Notes: generated from the sequence alone by a model not told the origin. DNA of 64,000 nucleotides from Streptococcus intermedius SK54 = ATCC 27335 (GCF_000413475.1 NZ_ATFK01000005.1:1-64000), one strand, 5' to 3'. Shown: positions 19,908-30,957, counted from the first letter of the stretch. Numbers and translations are program-made.

Positions 19908-19915
19908 CGAATGGT

Positions 19916-19955
19916 AAAAAGAACATTTCATTTTTAAAATCGGGGTGTTCTTTTT
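19916..19955 (+). terminator. pbp1b terminator
   Basis: AAAAAGAACA (19916-19925) pairs with TGTTCTTTTT (19946-19955), with a 20-nt loop. Confidence 0.85.
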
Positions 19956-20063
19956 AAATATGCAATTTTTAGTCTGTTGTATGCAACCCATAAACCAATA
20001 GTTATGATAAAAATAATATTATTTCTCTTAATGTAAAGAAGGTGTAAAAAAAGAAAAATTCCA

Positions 20064-20115
20064 TTGACAAAGAAATTATAACTATGGTATTATGAACGCG
20101 ATAAAGCGTTTTCAA
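20064..20115 (+). promoter_or_regulatory. Bacteriocin promoter with a cre-like site
   Basis: TTGACA (20064-20069), 18-bp spacer and extended -10 TG-G-TATTAT (20088-20093), a strong sigma-A promoter. ATAAAGCGTTTTCAA at 20101-20115 matches, on the minus strand, the CcpA cre consensus WTGNAANCGNWNNCW with one mismatch. It falls on the expected transcription start, where a bound CcpA would repress. Confidence 0.7.
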
Positions 20116-20194
20116 TAAGTGCTTTTACAAATTACTATTCATTAGGTTATAAGGAAGCTTCTGAAATAATAAAAAAATAATAAGTAGGAATATC

Positions 20195-20476
20195 ATGTTC
20201 AAAAAGATATTTCAACGCACGGCGGTTATTTTAATGTTATCAGTAGGGCTTTTGGCTGCAGCTGAAACATTTGGTTTTTCAGGTGGAGTGACGGGACATC
20301 TTTGGTTTGGTAAGGTCTGGGCTAGATGGAATAGCCACCCCCAAACTAACAATAATGTTGTTATATACGCTCGTGGGAAAACAACTAGTAAGTCTTATGC
20401 CTCTAACCGCTCAAGCGCTTATACAGAAGTTGATCGTATACCATCTGGCAATAGGGCGTATTGGCATTATTATTAA
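20195..20476 (+). CDS. Lactococcin 972-family bacteriocin precursor
   Basis: The 93-residue protein has a Sec signal peptide (FKKIFQRTAVILMLSVGLLA, cleavage probably in the AAAETFG stretch). A mature part of roughly 65 residues follows, with the family spacing of Gly/Trp/Tyr residues: GGVTGHLWFG, KVWARWNSH, VVIYARGKTTSKSYAS and a C-terminal aromatic end YWHYY. Lactococcin 972 is an unmodified, Sec-exported peptide that binds lipid II and blocks septum formation. The next genes are the membrane protein and ATPase that regularly accompany this family, which strengthens the call. Target range is unknown. The end of the gene is followed by a terminator. Confidence 0.88.
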   Translation: MFKKIFQRTAVILMLSVGLLAAAETFGFSGGVTGHLWFGKVWARWNSHPQTNNNVVIYARGKTTSKSYASNRSSAYTEVDRIPSGNRAYWHYY

Positions 20477-20515
20477 TTATGCAACGTTCGTTTGTTGATT
20501 CGTAATATACAAAAG

Positions 20516-20554
20516 AATTGGTGGAGAGAAGGTTTGGTTTTCTCCACCAATTTT
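20516..20554 (+). terminator. Terminator between bacteriocin gene and its transporter genes
   Basis: A perfect 12-bp stem AATTGGTGGAGA / TCTCCACCAATT (20516-20527, 20541-20552) with a 13-nt loop and TTTT. It lies 40 bp behind the bacteriocin stop and just before the GGAGG of the next gene. Partial read-through would set a high peptide to transporter ratio. Confidence 0.85.
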
Positions 20555-20583
20555 ATACTGAATGGCAAAATTTTTGGAGGCGT

Positions 20584-22557
20584 ATGAAAAAAATATATTG
20601 GGTGGTTGTTTTTACTTTTTTAGCCACGTTGTTTTTTTACCTTAGTCAGCTTATCAAAGAAACCTATCACTTCTCTATTCCTCATGCTAAGGCCTCAATT
20701 CAGGTGGTGGATTGGGATAAAGTTAAATCTTCAGCAACAATTTATAAGAAATTAGAGAAATTTTCTCGCGAGCAAAACCTTGAGATATACAAAGTTACTT
20801 TCGGAACATCTCCTAAAGGACATTCTCAAAAAAATGTTTATTATTTTCCATCTAATCGAGCCTATCGTTATGATACGTCACGTCTCAAGGATAAGGTTAT
20901 ATTCAAGAAAAGTAGTTCGTTAACGATTGAAAACCCTTTAGGTACCTATTATTTGAAAAAAGAGATACCTGAAAAATTTATTCAATTGTTAAAAGAGTTG
21001 GGCTTAAAGGTTGAGATTGAGCGCAATATGCTGAGGCTCATCCTTACTCAGTTTTTTTCTAATGAGTTGGGATTTCTATTATTCTTTCTTAGCTTTATCA
21101 TTTTTCTGATTGATTTATTTGTTTCCCTGTCTCTTTCTAAAAAAATAGGAATTCTTGAATTGCATGGGCGCAATATTTTTAGTCTATTATTTGGCGCTTC
21201 AAAGATTGAAGCACTTCTGTTGTTTATGTACTTTCTCTTTTCAGCAATCTATTTTCCTTTAGGACTTCCGTTTTTCATGACAGCGGCTCTTTTAGTTTTC
21301 TTCCTTTTACAACTAAGTCACCTTGTATCAGTTTTTGTGGCTAAAGGGCTGTCTTCTATTACAGAAAAAATAAAGGAAAAGAAACCCTATAAAAAGTTGT
21401 TGGTTTTTAATGTACTAATCAAAGTGTTTGTTTTAAGTGTGTGTGCTGTGACACTTTTTCAAGGTTTTAAGGATGTGAAAACATTAAGAACAACAGAGAA
21501 AACATTGGCGATTTGGCAAAAAATACCGAATTATGCACAGCTCACTTTTAGTGAAAATACAACACTTATTTCTGGAAAGTATAGTAATCAAGCAGAAAGT
21601 GAAGAAAGAGACCGAAAGTCTCGGAAAGCGATTGCCGATATCTTGTCACTGGGTGAAGCAACAGGTGGCCTTTTTGCTGAGTATAAAAAAATTAATATGC
21701 TTAAATCAGAAGATAAGACTCCTCCTTTTTCAAACTATATGGTTGTTAATCATCAATTTTTAAAGGAAGTGCCAATCTATACTCCAAAAGGTGACCGAAT
21801 TGGGCAGCTTACTAAGCATAAGTTTTATGTAATTGTTCCTGAAAACCTCATCTCTAAGCAAAAGCAAATTGTACAAGTTATGCGAGAAATTATTACTTTC
21901 CACCAGAATGTCAAGACCGACTATAAAAAGCTTTATGAAGGAGAGATAGAGGTTCTTGTTTCGAAAGCCAATCAACAAATTTTTAATTTTAACACATCTG
22001 ATTTGACAAAAACGACTATTTATAATCCGGTCATTTTGGTAGGAGCCATTGAATTATTTGGAAAAAATTCAGATGTCCTAGTTGCTGAAGTATCGCAAGG
22101 ACGTTATTTATTCAAAGATACTGTTCCTATCGCGAAATATATCAAAACTCATCGCTTAGAAGAAGATTTTGCGGGTCTAATCTCTAGTCGTGAAGAAGCA
22201 CTTCGTAAGTTGAATATGATACAATCACAATTATATTTGAAGCTGGTAGGTGTAGTAGCAAGCGGTGTGATTTTTGCCATCATCAATTATTTTTTAATCA
22301 TGACTTATCTGGAAGTTGAAAGGAAGAAAATTATAATTTGGTATTTGTTTGGAAAATCTTTTCTGGAACGTCATGCACAATTTTTACTATCTATGCTAGC
22401 CATATCATTTGTGACATTAATGATAGTATTTTGGCTAAATATGACTGTTTTTTCAATTATAAGTGGAATTCTTTTTATTGATACTGCCATGTACGCTCTA
22501 TTGCTTCTATTTTTTGAAAAAAGAGAACGCTTGACAACACTAAAAAAAGGAGACTGA
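20584..22557 (+). CDS. Bacteriocin-associated integral membrane protein (ABC permease, DUF1430-like)
   Basis: A 658-residue membrane protein with one N-terminal helix (YWVVVFTFLATLFFYLSQL), a group of helices at about residues 160-290, an extracellular-type domain, and a C-terminal helix group from about 550 (LVGVVASGVIFAIINYFLIM). This is the layout of the large permease that follows lactococcin 972-type genes and is presumed to give immunity. A longer frame opens at 20518, but ATG 20584 has GGAGG five bases before it, while the upstream start lies inside the terminator hairpin. It overlaps nothing and is followed after one base by the ATPase gene. Function is inferred from context. Confidence 0.85.
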   Translation: MKKIYWVVVFTFLATLFFYLSQLIKETYHFSIPHAKASIQVVDWDKVKSSATIYKKLEKFSREQNLEIYKVTFGTSPKGHSQKNVYYFPSNRAYRYDTSRLKDKVIFKKSSSLTIENPLGTYYLKKEIPEKFIQLLKELGLKVEIERNMLRLILTQFFSNELGFLLFFLSFIIFLIDLFVSLSLSKKIGILELHGRNIFSLLFGASKIEALLLFMYFLFSAIYFPLGLPFFMTAALLVFFLLQLSHLVSVFVAKGLSSITEKIKEKKPYKKLLVFNVLIKVFVLSVCAVTLFQGFKDVKTLRTTEKTLAIWQKIPNYAQLTFSENTTLISGKYSNQAESEERDRKSRKAIADILSLGEATGGLFAEYKKINMLKSEDKTPPFSNYMVVNHQFLKEVPIYTPKGDRIGQLTKHKFYVIVPENLISKQKQIVQVMREIITFHQNVKTDYKKLYEGEIEVLVSKANQQIFNFNTSDLTKTTIYNPVILVGAIELFGKNSDVLVAEVSQGRYLFKDTVPIAKYIKTHRLEEDFAGLISSREEALRKLNMIQSQLYLKLVGVVASGVIFAIINYFLIMTYLEVERKKIIIWYLFGKSFLERHAQFLLSMLAISFVTLMIVFWLNMTVFSIISGILFIDTAMYALLLLFFEKRERLTTLKKGD

Positions 22558-22558
22558 A

Positions 22559-23176
22559 ATGAACGTAATTGAAGCTAGAAATATCTCTAAAAGTTATAAA
22601 GAGAAAGTGATTTTTCAAAATTTATCATTTGTTGTAAATGAAGGGGAAATAGTTGGTATCATTGGGGATAGTGGCAAAGGGAAAACGACATTGTTAAATT
22701 GTCTAGGACAATTGGATGAGATTGATGCTGGAGAGATCTTCATTTATGGAAACAAGATTAATAAACAACAACGAAAAAAGTATTTTAAAGAAGTCTTTGG
22801 TTTCTTATTTCAAAATTTTGCTCTTATAGATAACGAAACAGTTTTTAAGAATTTAAATTTTATCTCAAAAGATAGACAACTAATAACCCAATATTTAGAA
22901 GATTTTGGGTTAGGGAAAGATTGTTTAAATAAGTATATTTTTCAATTAAGTGGTGGTGAGCAGCAGCGAATTTCATTGATACGAATGCTATTAAAATGTC
23001 CTAAAATTATTTTTGCAGATGAACCCACAGCTTCATTGGATGAAGAAAATGGTTTGTTTGTCATTAAAGCATTGCAAGGATTGAGAGATAAGGGAGTAGC
23101 AATTATTATTGTGACACACGATAAACATCTATTACAATATTTTGATCGAATCATAGATTTAAATCATATAGAGTGA
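22559..23176 (+). CDS. ABC transporter ATP-binding protein (bacteriocin locus)
   Basis: The 205-residue ATPase has Walker A GDSGKGKTT (residues about 37-45), a Q-loop in FLFQNFAL, signature LSGGEQQRISL, Walker B IIFADEPTASLDE and the switch His in IIVTHDKHLL. It is of the MacB/LolD-like class that works with large FtsX-like permeases. It starts right after the permease stop, so the two form one transporter, probably for immunity or export of the lactococcin-like peptide. The locus is AT-richer than the flanking housekeeping genes. Confidence 0.92.
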   Translation: MNVIEARNISKSYKEKVIFQNLSFVVNEGEIVGIIGDSGKGKTTLLNCLGQLDEIDAGEIFIYGNKINKQQRKKYFKEVFGFLFQNFALIDNETVFKNLNFISKDRQLITQYLEDFGLGKDCLNKYIFQLSGGEQQRISLIRMLLKCPKIIFADEPTASLDEENGLFVIKALQGLRDKGVAIIIVTHDKHLLQYFDRIIDLNHIE

Positions 23177-23325
23177 CGTCACAGATATTATCTATTTAAT
23201 TAATTGGAGAAATGCAATGTTAAATCCATCTTAATCACTGGACAAACAATATTATAAAAGTGTTGCATTAGCTGGCTAGCTTTGCTATTGATATAAAATA
23301 AAAACACTTTCATAAATAAAGGAGC

Positions 23326-23354
23326 TTGAAAAGCGGAGTAAATTAAGGTATAAT
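23326..23354 (+). promoter_or_regulatory. rpoB-rpoC promoter
   Basis: TTGAAA (23326-23331), 17-bp spacer and TATAAT (23349-23354). Confidence 0.8.
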
Positions 23355-23409
23355 ATTATTAATAATTTGTCGTCTGCTTTATTTGAAATATTGTCCATAT
23401 AAAGCTTAC

Positions 23410-23455
23410 AGCAGTTAAATCATACTTTTAGAGTCAGATTTAGCTGCTCTTTTTG
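23410..23455 (+). terminator. Terminator-like hairpin inside the rpoB leader
   Basis: AGCAGTTAAATC (23410-23421) pairs with GATTTAGCTGCT (23437-23448), 12 bp with one T-G pair, followed by CTTTTTG. It lies about 50 nt into the transcript and before any gene, so it can only act as an attenuator of rpoBC or end a short leader RNA. Confidence 0.75.
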
Positions 23456-23582
23456 TGCCTATTTTTAGGAATTTTGTGTTTTGTCATCAAAATTTAAAAA
23501 TTCTAAAAATTCAGCAGAAAGGACAAATGAAATTGCTACTTTATCCTAGTGATAGAGAATGTAGAAAGAAGGAGTAAAAAAC

Positions 23583-26500
23583 TTGGCAGGACATGAAGTT
23601 CAATACGGGAAACACCGTACTCGTCGTAGTTTTTCAAGAATCAAGGAAGTTCTTGATTTACCAAATTTGATTGAAATCCAGACGGATTCGTTCAAAGATT
23701 TTCTTGACCATGGTTTGAAAGAAGTATTTGAAGATGTACTTCCTATCTCGAACTTTACAGATACAATGGAGTTGGAGTTTGTTGGTTATGAAATCAAAGA
23801 ATCTAAATACACCTTAGAAGAAGCACGCATTCATGATGCTAGCTATTCTGCACCTATTTTTGTGACTTTCCGTTTAATCAACAAAGAAACGGGTGAAATC
23901 AAGACGCAAGAAGTGTTCTTTGGTGATTTTCCAATCATGACAGAAATGGGAACCTTTATTATCAATGGTGGTGAGCGGATTATCGTATCTCAACTTGTTC
24001 GTTCGCCAGGTGTTTACTTTAATGATAAAGTAGACAAAAATGGGAAAGTTGGTTATGGTTCAACTGTTATTCCGAATCGTGGAGCTTGGTTAGAACTGGA
24101 AACTGATTCAAAAGATATTGCTTACACTCGAATTGATCGTACTCGTAAGATTCCATTTACGACGCTTGTTCGTGCACTTGGTTTCTCTGGTGATGATGAA
24201 ATCTTTGACATTTTTGGAGATAGCGAACTTGTTCGTAATACGATTGAAAAAGATATTCATAAAAATCCGATGGACTCACGTACAGATGAAGCACTCAAAG
24301 AAATCTATGAGCGCCTTCGTCCAGGTGAGCCTAAAACGGCAGATTCCTCACGTAGTCTTTTAATCGCGCGATTCTTTGATGCTCGTCGTTACGATCTGGC
24401 AGCTGTTGGTCGTTACAAAATCAATAAAAAGCTGAATATTAAAAACCGTTTATTGAATCAAACGATTGCGGAACCTTTGGTAGACCCAGAAACGGGGGAA
24501 ATCTTAGTAGAAGCTGGAACAGTTATGACCCGCAGTGTCATTGACAGCATTGCAGAGCAGTTGGATAATGGTTTGAACAAAATCACTTATATTCCAAACG
24601 ACTCAGCTGTCTTGACGAACTCTGTAGAGCTGCAGAAGTTCAAGGTTGTGGCACCAACTGATCCAGATCGTGTAGTGACTATTATTGGGAATGCTAATCC
24701 AGATGACCGAATTCATACTATTACACCAGCGGATATCTTGGCTGAGATGAGCTACTTCCTCAACTTAGCAGAAGGCATCGGCCGTGTAGATGATATTGAC
24801 CACTTGGGAAATCGTCGGATTCGTGCGGTAGGTGAATTGCTTGCTAACCAAGTTCGTCTTGGTCTTTCTCGGATGGAGCGTAATGTCCGCGAACGGATGA
24901 GTGTACAAGACAATGAAGTATTGACACCACAACAGATCATTAACATCCGTCCAGTAACTGCAGCTATTAAAGAATTCTTTGGGTCTTCCCAGTTGTCTCA
25001 GTTCATGGACCAACATAATCCGTTGTCTGAGCTTTCTCACAAACGTCGTTTGTCAGCTTTAGGACCTGGTGGTTTAACACGTGACCGTGCTGGTTATGAA
25101 GTGCGGGACGTGCACTACACTCACTATGGTCGTATGTGTCCAATTGAAACACCAGAAGGACCAAACATCGGTCTGATTAATAACTTGTCTTCTTATGGGC
25201 ATCTAAATAAATATGGATTTATCCAAACACCTTACCGTAAGGTAGACCGTAAAGCTGGCATAGTAACCAATGAAATCGTTTGGCTAACAGCGGATGAAGA
25301 AGATGAATACATCGTTGCACAAGCAAATTCTAAATTAACAGAAGATGGTCGCTTTGCAGAGGCGATTGTTATGGGACGCCACCAAGGGAATAACCAAGAA
25401 TTTCCTTCAGATCAAGTAGATTTCATGGATGTATCACCTAAGCAGGTAGTTGCGGTGGCGACAGCATGTATTCCTTTCCTTGAAAATGATGACTCAAACC
25501 GTGCCCTCATGGGTGCTAACATGCAGCGGCAAGCTGTTCCATTGATTGACCCACATGCACCATATGTTGGGACAGGAATGGAGTACCAAGCAGCTCATGA
25601 TTCTGGAGCAGCGATTATTGCACAGCACGATGGTAAAGTTGTCTATTCTGATGCTGCTAAAGTTGAAGTTCGCCGTGAAGACGGTTCCCTTGATGTTTAT
25701 CATATTACGAAATTCCGCCGTTCTAACTCAGGCACTTCTTACAACCAACGCACGCTGGTAAAAGTTGGCGATACAGTTGAAAAAGGTGATTTTATCGCAG
25801 ACGGACCTTCTATGGAAAAAGGTGAAATGGCACTTGGACAAAATCCAATCGTTGCTTATATGACATGGGAAGGTTACAACTTTGAAGATGCCGTTATCAT
25901 GAGTGAACGTTTAGTGAAAGACGATGTTTACACATCTGTTCACTTGGAAGAATTTGAATCAGAAACACGTGATACAAAGCTCGGACCTGAAGAAATCACG
26001 CGCGAAATTCCAAACGTCGGGGAAGATGCTTTGAGAGACCTTGACGAGATGGGAATTATCCGCATTGGTGCTGAGGTAAAAGAAGGCGACATTCTTGTCG
26101 GTAAAGTAACGCCGAAAGGTGAAAAAGATTTATCCGCTGAAGAACGCCTGCTTCATGCAATTTTTGGTGATAAGTCTCGTGAAGTGCGTGATACCTCCCT
26201 TCGTGTACCACACGGTGGTGCAGGTGTTGTCCGTGATGTAAAAATCTTTACTCGTGCGAACGGTGATGAATTGCAATCCGGTGTCAACATGTTGGTACGT
26301 GTTTATATCGCTCAAAAACGGAAAATCCGCGTTGGAGATAAGATGGCCGGACGCCACGGAAACAAAGGGGTTGTTTCCCGCATTGTTCCAGTTGAGGATA
26401 TGCCGTATCTTCCAGACGGGACACCAGTTGATATCATGTTGAATCCTCTTGGGGTGCCGTCACGTATGAATATCGGACAAGTTATGGAATTGCACCTCGG

Positions 26501-27149
26501 TATGGCTGCTCGCAACCTTGGTATCCACATTGCAACGCCAGTCTTTGACGGAGCTAGCTCAGATGATCTTTGGGAAACCGTTCGTGAAGCAGGTATGGAT
26601 AGCGATGCTAAGACAATCCTTTATGATGGACGTACTGGCGAACCGTTTGATAACCGTGTGTCCGTTGGTGTCATGTACATGATTAAGCTTCACCACATGG
26701 TAGATGATAAGCTTCATGCTCGTTCAGTTGGTCCTTATTCAACCGTTACGCAACAACCTCTTGGTGGTAAAGCACAATTTGGTGGACAACGTTTTGGAGA
26801 GATGGAAGTTTGGGCTTTGGAAGCTTACGGTGCTTCTAACGTCCTTCAAGAAATCTTGACCTACAAGTCAGATGATATCAATGGCCGTTTGAGAGCTTAT
26901 GAAGCTATTACTAAAGGTAAACCAATTCCAAAACCAGGTGTCCCAGAATCCTTCCGTGTCCTTGTGAAAGAATTGCAGTCACTTTGTCTTGACATGCGCG
27001 TCCTAGATGAAGATGACAATGAAGTAGAACTTCGTGACTTGGATGAAGGTATGGATGACGATGTGATTCACGTAGATGACCTTGAAAAAGCGCGTGAAAA
27101 GGCAGCTCAAGAAGCGAGAGCAGCTTTTGAAGCTGAAGGAAAAGAATAA
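23583..27149 (+). CDS. rpoB: DNA-directed RNA polymerase subunit beta
   Basis: The 1188-residue beta subunit of core RNA polymerase. The rifampicin region around residues 465-490 reads [17 protein letters not shown] then [13 protein letters not shown], which is wild type at the usual resistance sites. Further landmarks are [31 protein letters not shown] and the C-terminal [18 protein letters not shown]. An acidic tail ([18 protein letters not shown]) ends the protein. The start is TTG with GAAGGAG eight bases upstream and no better ATG. rpoC follows after 38 bp in the same transcript. Confidence 0.98.
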   Translation: MAGHEVQYGKHRTRRSFSRIKEVLDLPNLIEIQTDSFKDFLDHGLKEVFEDVLPISNFTDTMELEFVGYEIKESKYTLEEARIHDASYSAPIFVTFRLINKETGEIKTQEVFFGDFPIMTEMGTFIINGGERIIVSQLVRSPGVYFNDKVDKNGKVGYGSTVIPNRGAWLELETDSKDIAYTRIDRTRKIPFTTLVRALGFSGDDEIFDIFGDSELVRNTIEKDIHKNPMDSRTDEALKEIYERLRPGEPKTADSSRSLLIARFFDARRYDLAAVGRYKINKKLNIKNRLLNQTIAEPLVDPETGEILVEAGTVMTRSVIDSIAEQLDNGLNKITYIPNDSAVLTNSVELQKFKVVAPTDPDRVVTIIGNANPDDRIHTITPADILAEMSYFLNLAEGIGRVDDIDHLGNRRIRAVGELLANQVRLGLSRMERNVRERMSVQDNEVLTPQQIINIRPVTAAIKEFFGSSQLSQFMDQHNPLSELSHKRRLSALGPGGLTRDRAGYEVRDVHYTHYGRMCPIETPEGPNIGLINNLSSYGHLNKYGFIQTPYRKVDRKAGIVTNEIVWLTADEEDEYIVAQANSKLTEDGRFAEAIVMGRHQGNNQEFPSDQVDFMDVSPKQVVAVATACIPFLENDDSNRALMGANMQRQAVPLIDPHAPYVGTGMEYQAAHDSGAAIIAQHDGKVVYSDAAKVEVRREDGSLDVYHITKFRRSNSGTSYNQRTLVKVGDTVEKGDFIADGPSMEKGEMALGQNPIVAYMTWEGYNFEDAVIMSERLVKDDVYTSVHLEEFESETRDTKLGPEEITREIPNVGEDALRDLDEMGIIRIGAEVKEGDILVGKVTPKGEKDLSAEERLLHAIFGDKSREVRDTSLRVPHGGAGVVRDVKIFTRANGDELQSGVNMLVRVYIAQKRKIRVGDKMAGRHGNKGVVSRIVPVEDMPYLPDGTPVDIMLNPLGVPSRMNIGQVMELHLGMAARNLGIHIATPVFDGASSDDLWETVREAGMDSDAKTILYDGRTGEPFDNRVSVGVMYMIKLHHMVDDKLHARSVGPYSTVTQQPLGGKAQFGGQRFGEMEVWALEAYGASNVLQEILTYKSDDINGRLRAYEAITKGKPIPKPGVPESFRVLVKELQSLCLDMRVLDEDDNEVELRDLDEGMDDDVIHVDDLEKAREKAAQEARAAFEAEGKE

Positions 27150-27187
27150 GAACTGATTCAATAGATAATAAAGAAAGGTAAGAAATA

Positions 27188-30100
27188 GTGGTTGATGTAA
27201 ATCGTTTTCAAAGTATGCAAATCACCCTAGCTTCACCGAGTAAAGTCCGCTCTTGGTCTTATGGGGAAGTGAAGAAACCTGAAACAATTAACTACCGTAC
27301 ACTAAAGCCAGAACGTGAAGGACTTTTTGATGAAGTCATTTTTGGTCCTACGAAAGATTGGGAATGTGCGTGTGGAAAGTATAAACGGATTCGTTATAAA
27401 GGAATCATTTGTGACCGTTGTGGTGTTGAAGTCACTCGTACAAAAGTGCGTCGTGAGCGTATGGGACATATTGAGTTAAAGGCTCCTGTTTCCCATATTT
27501 GGTATTTTAAAGGAATCCCGAGCCGAATGGGCTTGACGTTAGATATGAGTCCTCGTGCACTTGAAGAAGTCATCTATTTTGCAGCTTATGTGGTAATTGA
27601 TCCAAAAGATACACCGCTTGAACACAAATCCATTATGACAGAACGTGAATATCGTGAACGTTTACGTGAATATGGTCAAGGGTCATTTGTTGCAAAAATG
27701 GGAGCTGAAGCAATTCAAGATCTTTTGAAACAAGTAGATTTAGAGAAAGAAATTGTTGACCTCAAAGAAGAATTAAAAACGGCAACTGGGCAAAAACGGG
27801 TAAAAGCTATTCGCCGTTTGGATGTTTTAGATGCCTTTCAAAAATCTGGTAACAAGCCAGAATGGATGGTATTAAATATCTTACCAGTTATTCCACCAGA
27901 TTTACGCCCAATGCTTCAGTTGGACGGTGGACGTTTTGCCTCATCTGACTTGAACGACCTTTACCGTCGTGTTATCAACCGGAATAATCGTTTGGCACGT
28001 CTTTTGGAATTGAATGCTCCGGGAATCATCGTGCAAAATGAAAAGCGGATGCTACAAGAAGCGGTTGATGCTCTGATTGACAATGGTCGTCGCGGTCGTC
28101 CAATTACTGGGCCAGGTAGCCGTCCGCTCAAATCGTTGAGCCACATGCTTAAAGGGAAACAAGGACGTTTCCGTCAAAACTTGCTGGGTAAACGGGTTGA
28201 CTTCTCCGGACGTTCGGTTATTGCGGTAGGGCCAACCCTCAAGATGTACCAATGTGGTGTGCCGCGTGAAATGGCGATTGAGCTTTTTAAACCGTTTGTG
28301 ATGCGGGAAATTGTTGCTCGTGATTATGCGCAAAATGTGAAAGCTGCTAAGCGCATGGTAGAGCGCGGCGATGAGCGTATCTGGGATGTCTTGGAAGACG
28401 TTATCAAAGAACACCCAGTACTTCTTAACCGCGCACCGACTCTTCATCGTTTGGGGATCCAAGCATTTGAGCCGGTCTTAATCGATGGTAAAGCTCTTCG
28501 TTTGCACCCATTAGTCTGTGAAGCCTACAACGCCGACTTTGACGGAGACCAAATGGCTATTCACGTACCATTGTCTGAAGAAGCTCAGGCAGAAGCACGG
28601 ATTCTTATGTTAGCTGCTGAGCACATCCTCAATCCGAAAGATGGTAAGCCAGTTGTTACACCTTCACAAGATATGGTATTAGGGAACTACTACCTAACGA
28701 TGGAAGAAGCCGGTCGTGAAGGCGAAGGTATGGTCTTTAAAGATCGTGATGAAGCTGTAATGGCTCTTCGCAATGGTTATGTTCACTTGCATACGCGTGT
28801 TGGGATTGCGACGGATAGTTTAAACAAACCATGGACTGAAAATCAAAAACATAAAATTCTCTTGACAACAGTTGGTAAGATTCTTTTCAATGACATCATG
28901 CCAGATGAATTGCCATATTTACAAGAGCCATCTGCTTCAAATATGGCAGAAGGTGTGCCTGCTAAGTATTTCTTAGAACCTGGGCAAGATGTTAAAGAAG
29001 CAATCAGTAAACTTGACTTAAATGTACCGTTCAAGAAGAAAAATCTTGGAAATATCATTGCGGAAATCTTCAAGCGTTTCCGTACAACTGAAACATCGGC
29101 TTTCCTTGACCGCCTGAAAGATCTCGGCTATCATCATTCAACGCTTGCTGGTTTGACAGTAGGGATTGCCGATATTCCAGTTGTTGAAGATAAGGCTGAA
29201 ATCATCGAAGAGTCACATAAACGTGTTGAACAAATCACGAAACAATTCCGTCGTGGGATGATTACAGACGATGAGCGCTATAACGCGGTTACTGCAGAAT
29301 GGCGTGCAGCTCGTGAAAAATTGGAAAAACGGTTAGTTGCCAATCAAGATCCTAAGAACCCAATTGTTATGATGATGGATTCTGGAGCCCGTGGTAACAT
29401 CTCCAACTTCTCCCAGTTGGCCGGCATGCGTGGTCTGATGGCTGCGCCAAATGGACGTATCATGGAGTTGCCAATCTTGTCTAACTTCCGTGAAGGTTTA
29501 TCTGTTCTGGAAATGTTCTTCTCAACTCACGGAGCGCGTAAAGGGATGACTGATACAGCCCTTAAGACAGCTGACTCAGGTTATTTGACTCGTCGTCTAG
29601 TTGACGTTGCCCAAGACGTTATCATTCGTGAGGATGACTGTGGTACAGATCGCGGTCTTGTGATTCGCTCTATTACTGATGGTAAGGAAATGATAGAGCC
29701 ACTAGAAGAACGCTTAATTGGTCGTTATACGAAAAAATCTGTCAAACATCCTGAAACGGGTGAAACCATCGTTGGTCCAGATGTATTGATTACTGAGGAT
29801 ATGGCACGTGAGATTGTAAACGCTGGTGTCGAAGAAGTCACTATCCGATCTGTCTTTACATGTAATACGCGTCATGGTGTCTGCCGCCGTTGTTATGGTA
29901 TTAACTTGGCAACGGGTGATGCAGTTGAGGTAGGTGAAGCAGTTGGAACTATTGCTGCCCAATCAATCGGTGAACCAGGTACACAGTTGACCATGAGAAC
30001 CTTCCACACGGGTGGTGTTGCTTCTAACACTGATATCACACAAGGTCTCCCTCGTGTTCAAGAAATTTTTGAGGCTCGCAATCCAAAAGGGGAAGCAGTC

Positions 30101-30826
30101 ATCACAGAAGTGAAGGGTGAAGTTACCGCTATTGAAGAAGATGCTTCTACTCGGACGAAGAAGGTCTTTGTTAAAGGTGCAACTGGTGAAGGCGAATATG
30201 TAGTGCCATTTACAGCCCGTATGAAAGTGGCTGTAGGCGACCAAGTTTCTCGCGGTGCAGCATTAACAGAAGGTTCTATCCAACCGAAGCATTTATTGGC
30301 TGTTCGTGATGTTTTGTCTGTTGAAACTTACCTGCTTGCTGAAGTACAAAAAGTTTATCGCAGCCAAGGGGTAGAAATTGGAGACAAACACATTGAGGTA
30401 ATGGTTCGTCAAATGATTCGCAAGGTGCGCATCATGGATCCTGGGGATACAGATCTTCTTATGGGCACTCTAATGGATATCACAGACTTTACGGATGCTA
30501 ACCGTGATGTGGTTATCTCAGGTGGTGTTCCTGCAACGGCTCGTCCAGTCCTTATGGGGATTACCAAAGCTTCTCTGGAAACTAACAGCTTCCTGTCTGC
30601 AGCTTCCTTCCAAGAAACTACTCGTGTCTTGACGGATGCTGCTATCCGCGGTAAGAAAGATCACCTGCTTGGTCTGAAGGAAAATGTTATCATTGGTAAA
30701 ATCATTCCAGCTGGTACAGGTATGGCTCGTTACCGTAATCTCGAACCGCAAGCTGTCAATGAAGTTGAAATTATAGAAGATACAACGGCAACAGAAACTG
30801 TGGAAGAGACTACTCCAGCAGAATAA
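27188..30826 (+). CDS. rpoC: DNA-directed RNA polymerase subunit beta'
   Basis: The 1212-residue beta' subunit. It has an N-terminal zinc site (CACGKYKR...CDRCG), the catalytic [14 protein letters not shown] with magnesium-binding Asp450, Asp452 and Asp454, a second Cys cluster ([13 protein letters not shown]), the bridge/trigger region [11 protein letters not shown], and the conserved end [19 protein letters not shown]. The start is GTG (GTGGTTGATGTAAAT) with GAAAGGTAAG ahead. Length is normal for streptococci. It is co-transcribed with rpoB and closed by a terminator at 30831. Confidence 0.98.
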   Translation: MVDVNRFQSMQITLASPSKVRSWSYGEVKKPETINYRTLKPEREGLFDEVIFGPTKDWECACGKYKRIRYKGIICDRCGVEVTRTKVRRERMGHIELKAPVSHIWYFKGIPSRMGLTLDMSPRALEEVIYFAAYVVIDPKDTPLEHKSIMTEREYRERLREYGQGSFVAKMGAEAIQDLLKQVDLEKEIVDLKEELKTATGQKRVKAIRRLDVLDAFQKSGNKPEWMVLNILPVIPPDLRPMLQLDGGRFASSDLNDLYRRVINRNNRLARLLELNAPGIIVQNEKRMLQEAVDALIDNGRRGRPITGPGSRPLKSLSHMLKGKQGRFRQNLLGKRVDFSGRSVIAVGPTLKMYQCGVPREMAIELFKPFVMREIVARDYAQNVKAAKRMVERGDERIWDVLEDVIKEHPVLLNRAPTLHRLGIQAFEPVLIDGKALRLHPLVCEAYNADFDGDQMAIHVPLSEEAQAEARILMLAAEHILNPKDGKPVVTPSQDMVLGNYYLTMEEAGREGEGMVFKDRDEAVMALRNGYVHLHTRVGIATDSLNKPWTENQKHKILLTTVGKILFNDIMPDELPYLQEPSASNMAEGVPAKYFLEPGQDVKEAISKLDLNVPFKKKNLGNIIAEIFKRFRTTETSAFLDRLKDLGYHHSTLAGLTVGIADIPVVEDKAEIIEESHKRVEQITKQFRRGMITDDERYNAVTAEWRAAREKLEKRLVANQDPKNPIVMMMDSGARGNISNFSQLAGMRGLMAAPNGRIMELPILSNFREGLSVLEMFFSTHGARKGMTDTALKTADSGYLTRRLVDVAQDVIIREDDCGTDRGLVIRSITDGKEMIEPLEERLIGRYTKKSVKHPETGETIVGPDVLITEDMAREIVNAGVEEVTIRSVFTCNTRHGVCRRCYGINLATGDAVEVGEAVGTIAAQSIGEPGTQLTMRTFHTGGVASNTDITQGLPRVQEIFEARNPKGEAVITEVKGEVTAIEEDASTRTKKVFVKGATGEGEYVVPFTARMKVAVGDQVSRGAALTEGSIQPKHLLAVRDVLSVETYLLAEVQKVYRSQGVEIGDKHIEVMVRQMIRKVRIMDPGDTDLLMGTLMDITDFTDANRDVVISGGVPATARPVLMGITKASLETNSFLSAASFQETTRVLTDAAIRGKKDHLLGLKENVIIGKIIPAGTGMARYRNLEPQAVNEVEIIEDTTATETVEETTPAE

Positions 30827-30830
30827 GCAG

Positions 30831-30858
30831 AAAGAGTCGAATTTCTCGGCTCTTTTCT
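30831..30858 (+). terminator. rpoBC terminator
   Basis: AAAGAGTCGA (30831-30840) pairs with TCGGCTCTTT (30846-30855), with a T-rich end. Confidence 0.85.
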
Positions 30859-30912
30859 TCTTCAAATTATTTGTGAAAACTTTCCTTATATCAAGAAAAT
30901 TTCTAGAAAATA

Positions 30913-30921
30913 TGATATAAT
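30913..30921 (+). promoter_or_regulatory. Extended -10 promoter of pgk
   Basis: TG-A-TATAAT with -10 at 30916-30921. A strong ribosome site AAAGGAG follows at 30940-30946. Confidence 0.75.
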
Positions 30922-30957
30922 AGTTCCGTATAAAATAGAAAAAGGAGTTTTTGTAAC

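Larger units (their letters stand above)
23177..23582. other. rpoB leader and upstream region (406 bp)
   Basis: It contains the rpoB promoter, a terminator-like hairpin in the leader and a second unpromising AT-rich part (23177-23310) with no coding signal. The leader from the promoter to the TTG start is about 220 nt. Confidence 0.6.

Noticed and set aside
20307..20498. 63-codon frame overlapping the bacteriocin gene
   Set aside because: No ribosome site; the other frame has a signal peptide and family pattern.
24980..25100. Possible rifampicin-resistance substitutions in RpoB
   Set aside because: The resistance region reads as wild type ([28 protein letters not shown]).
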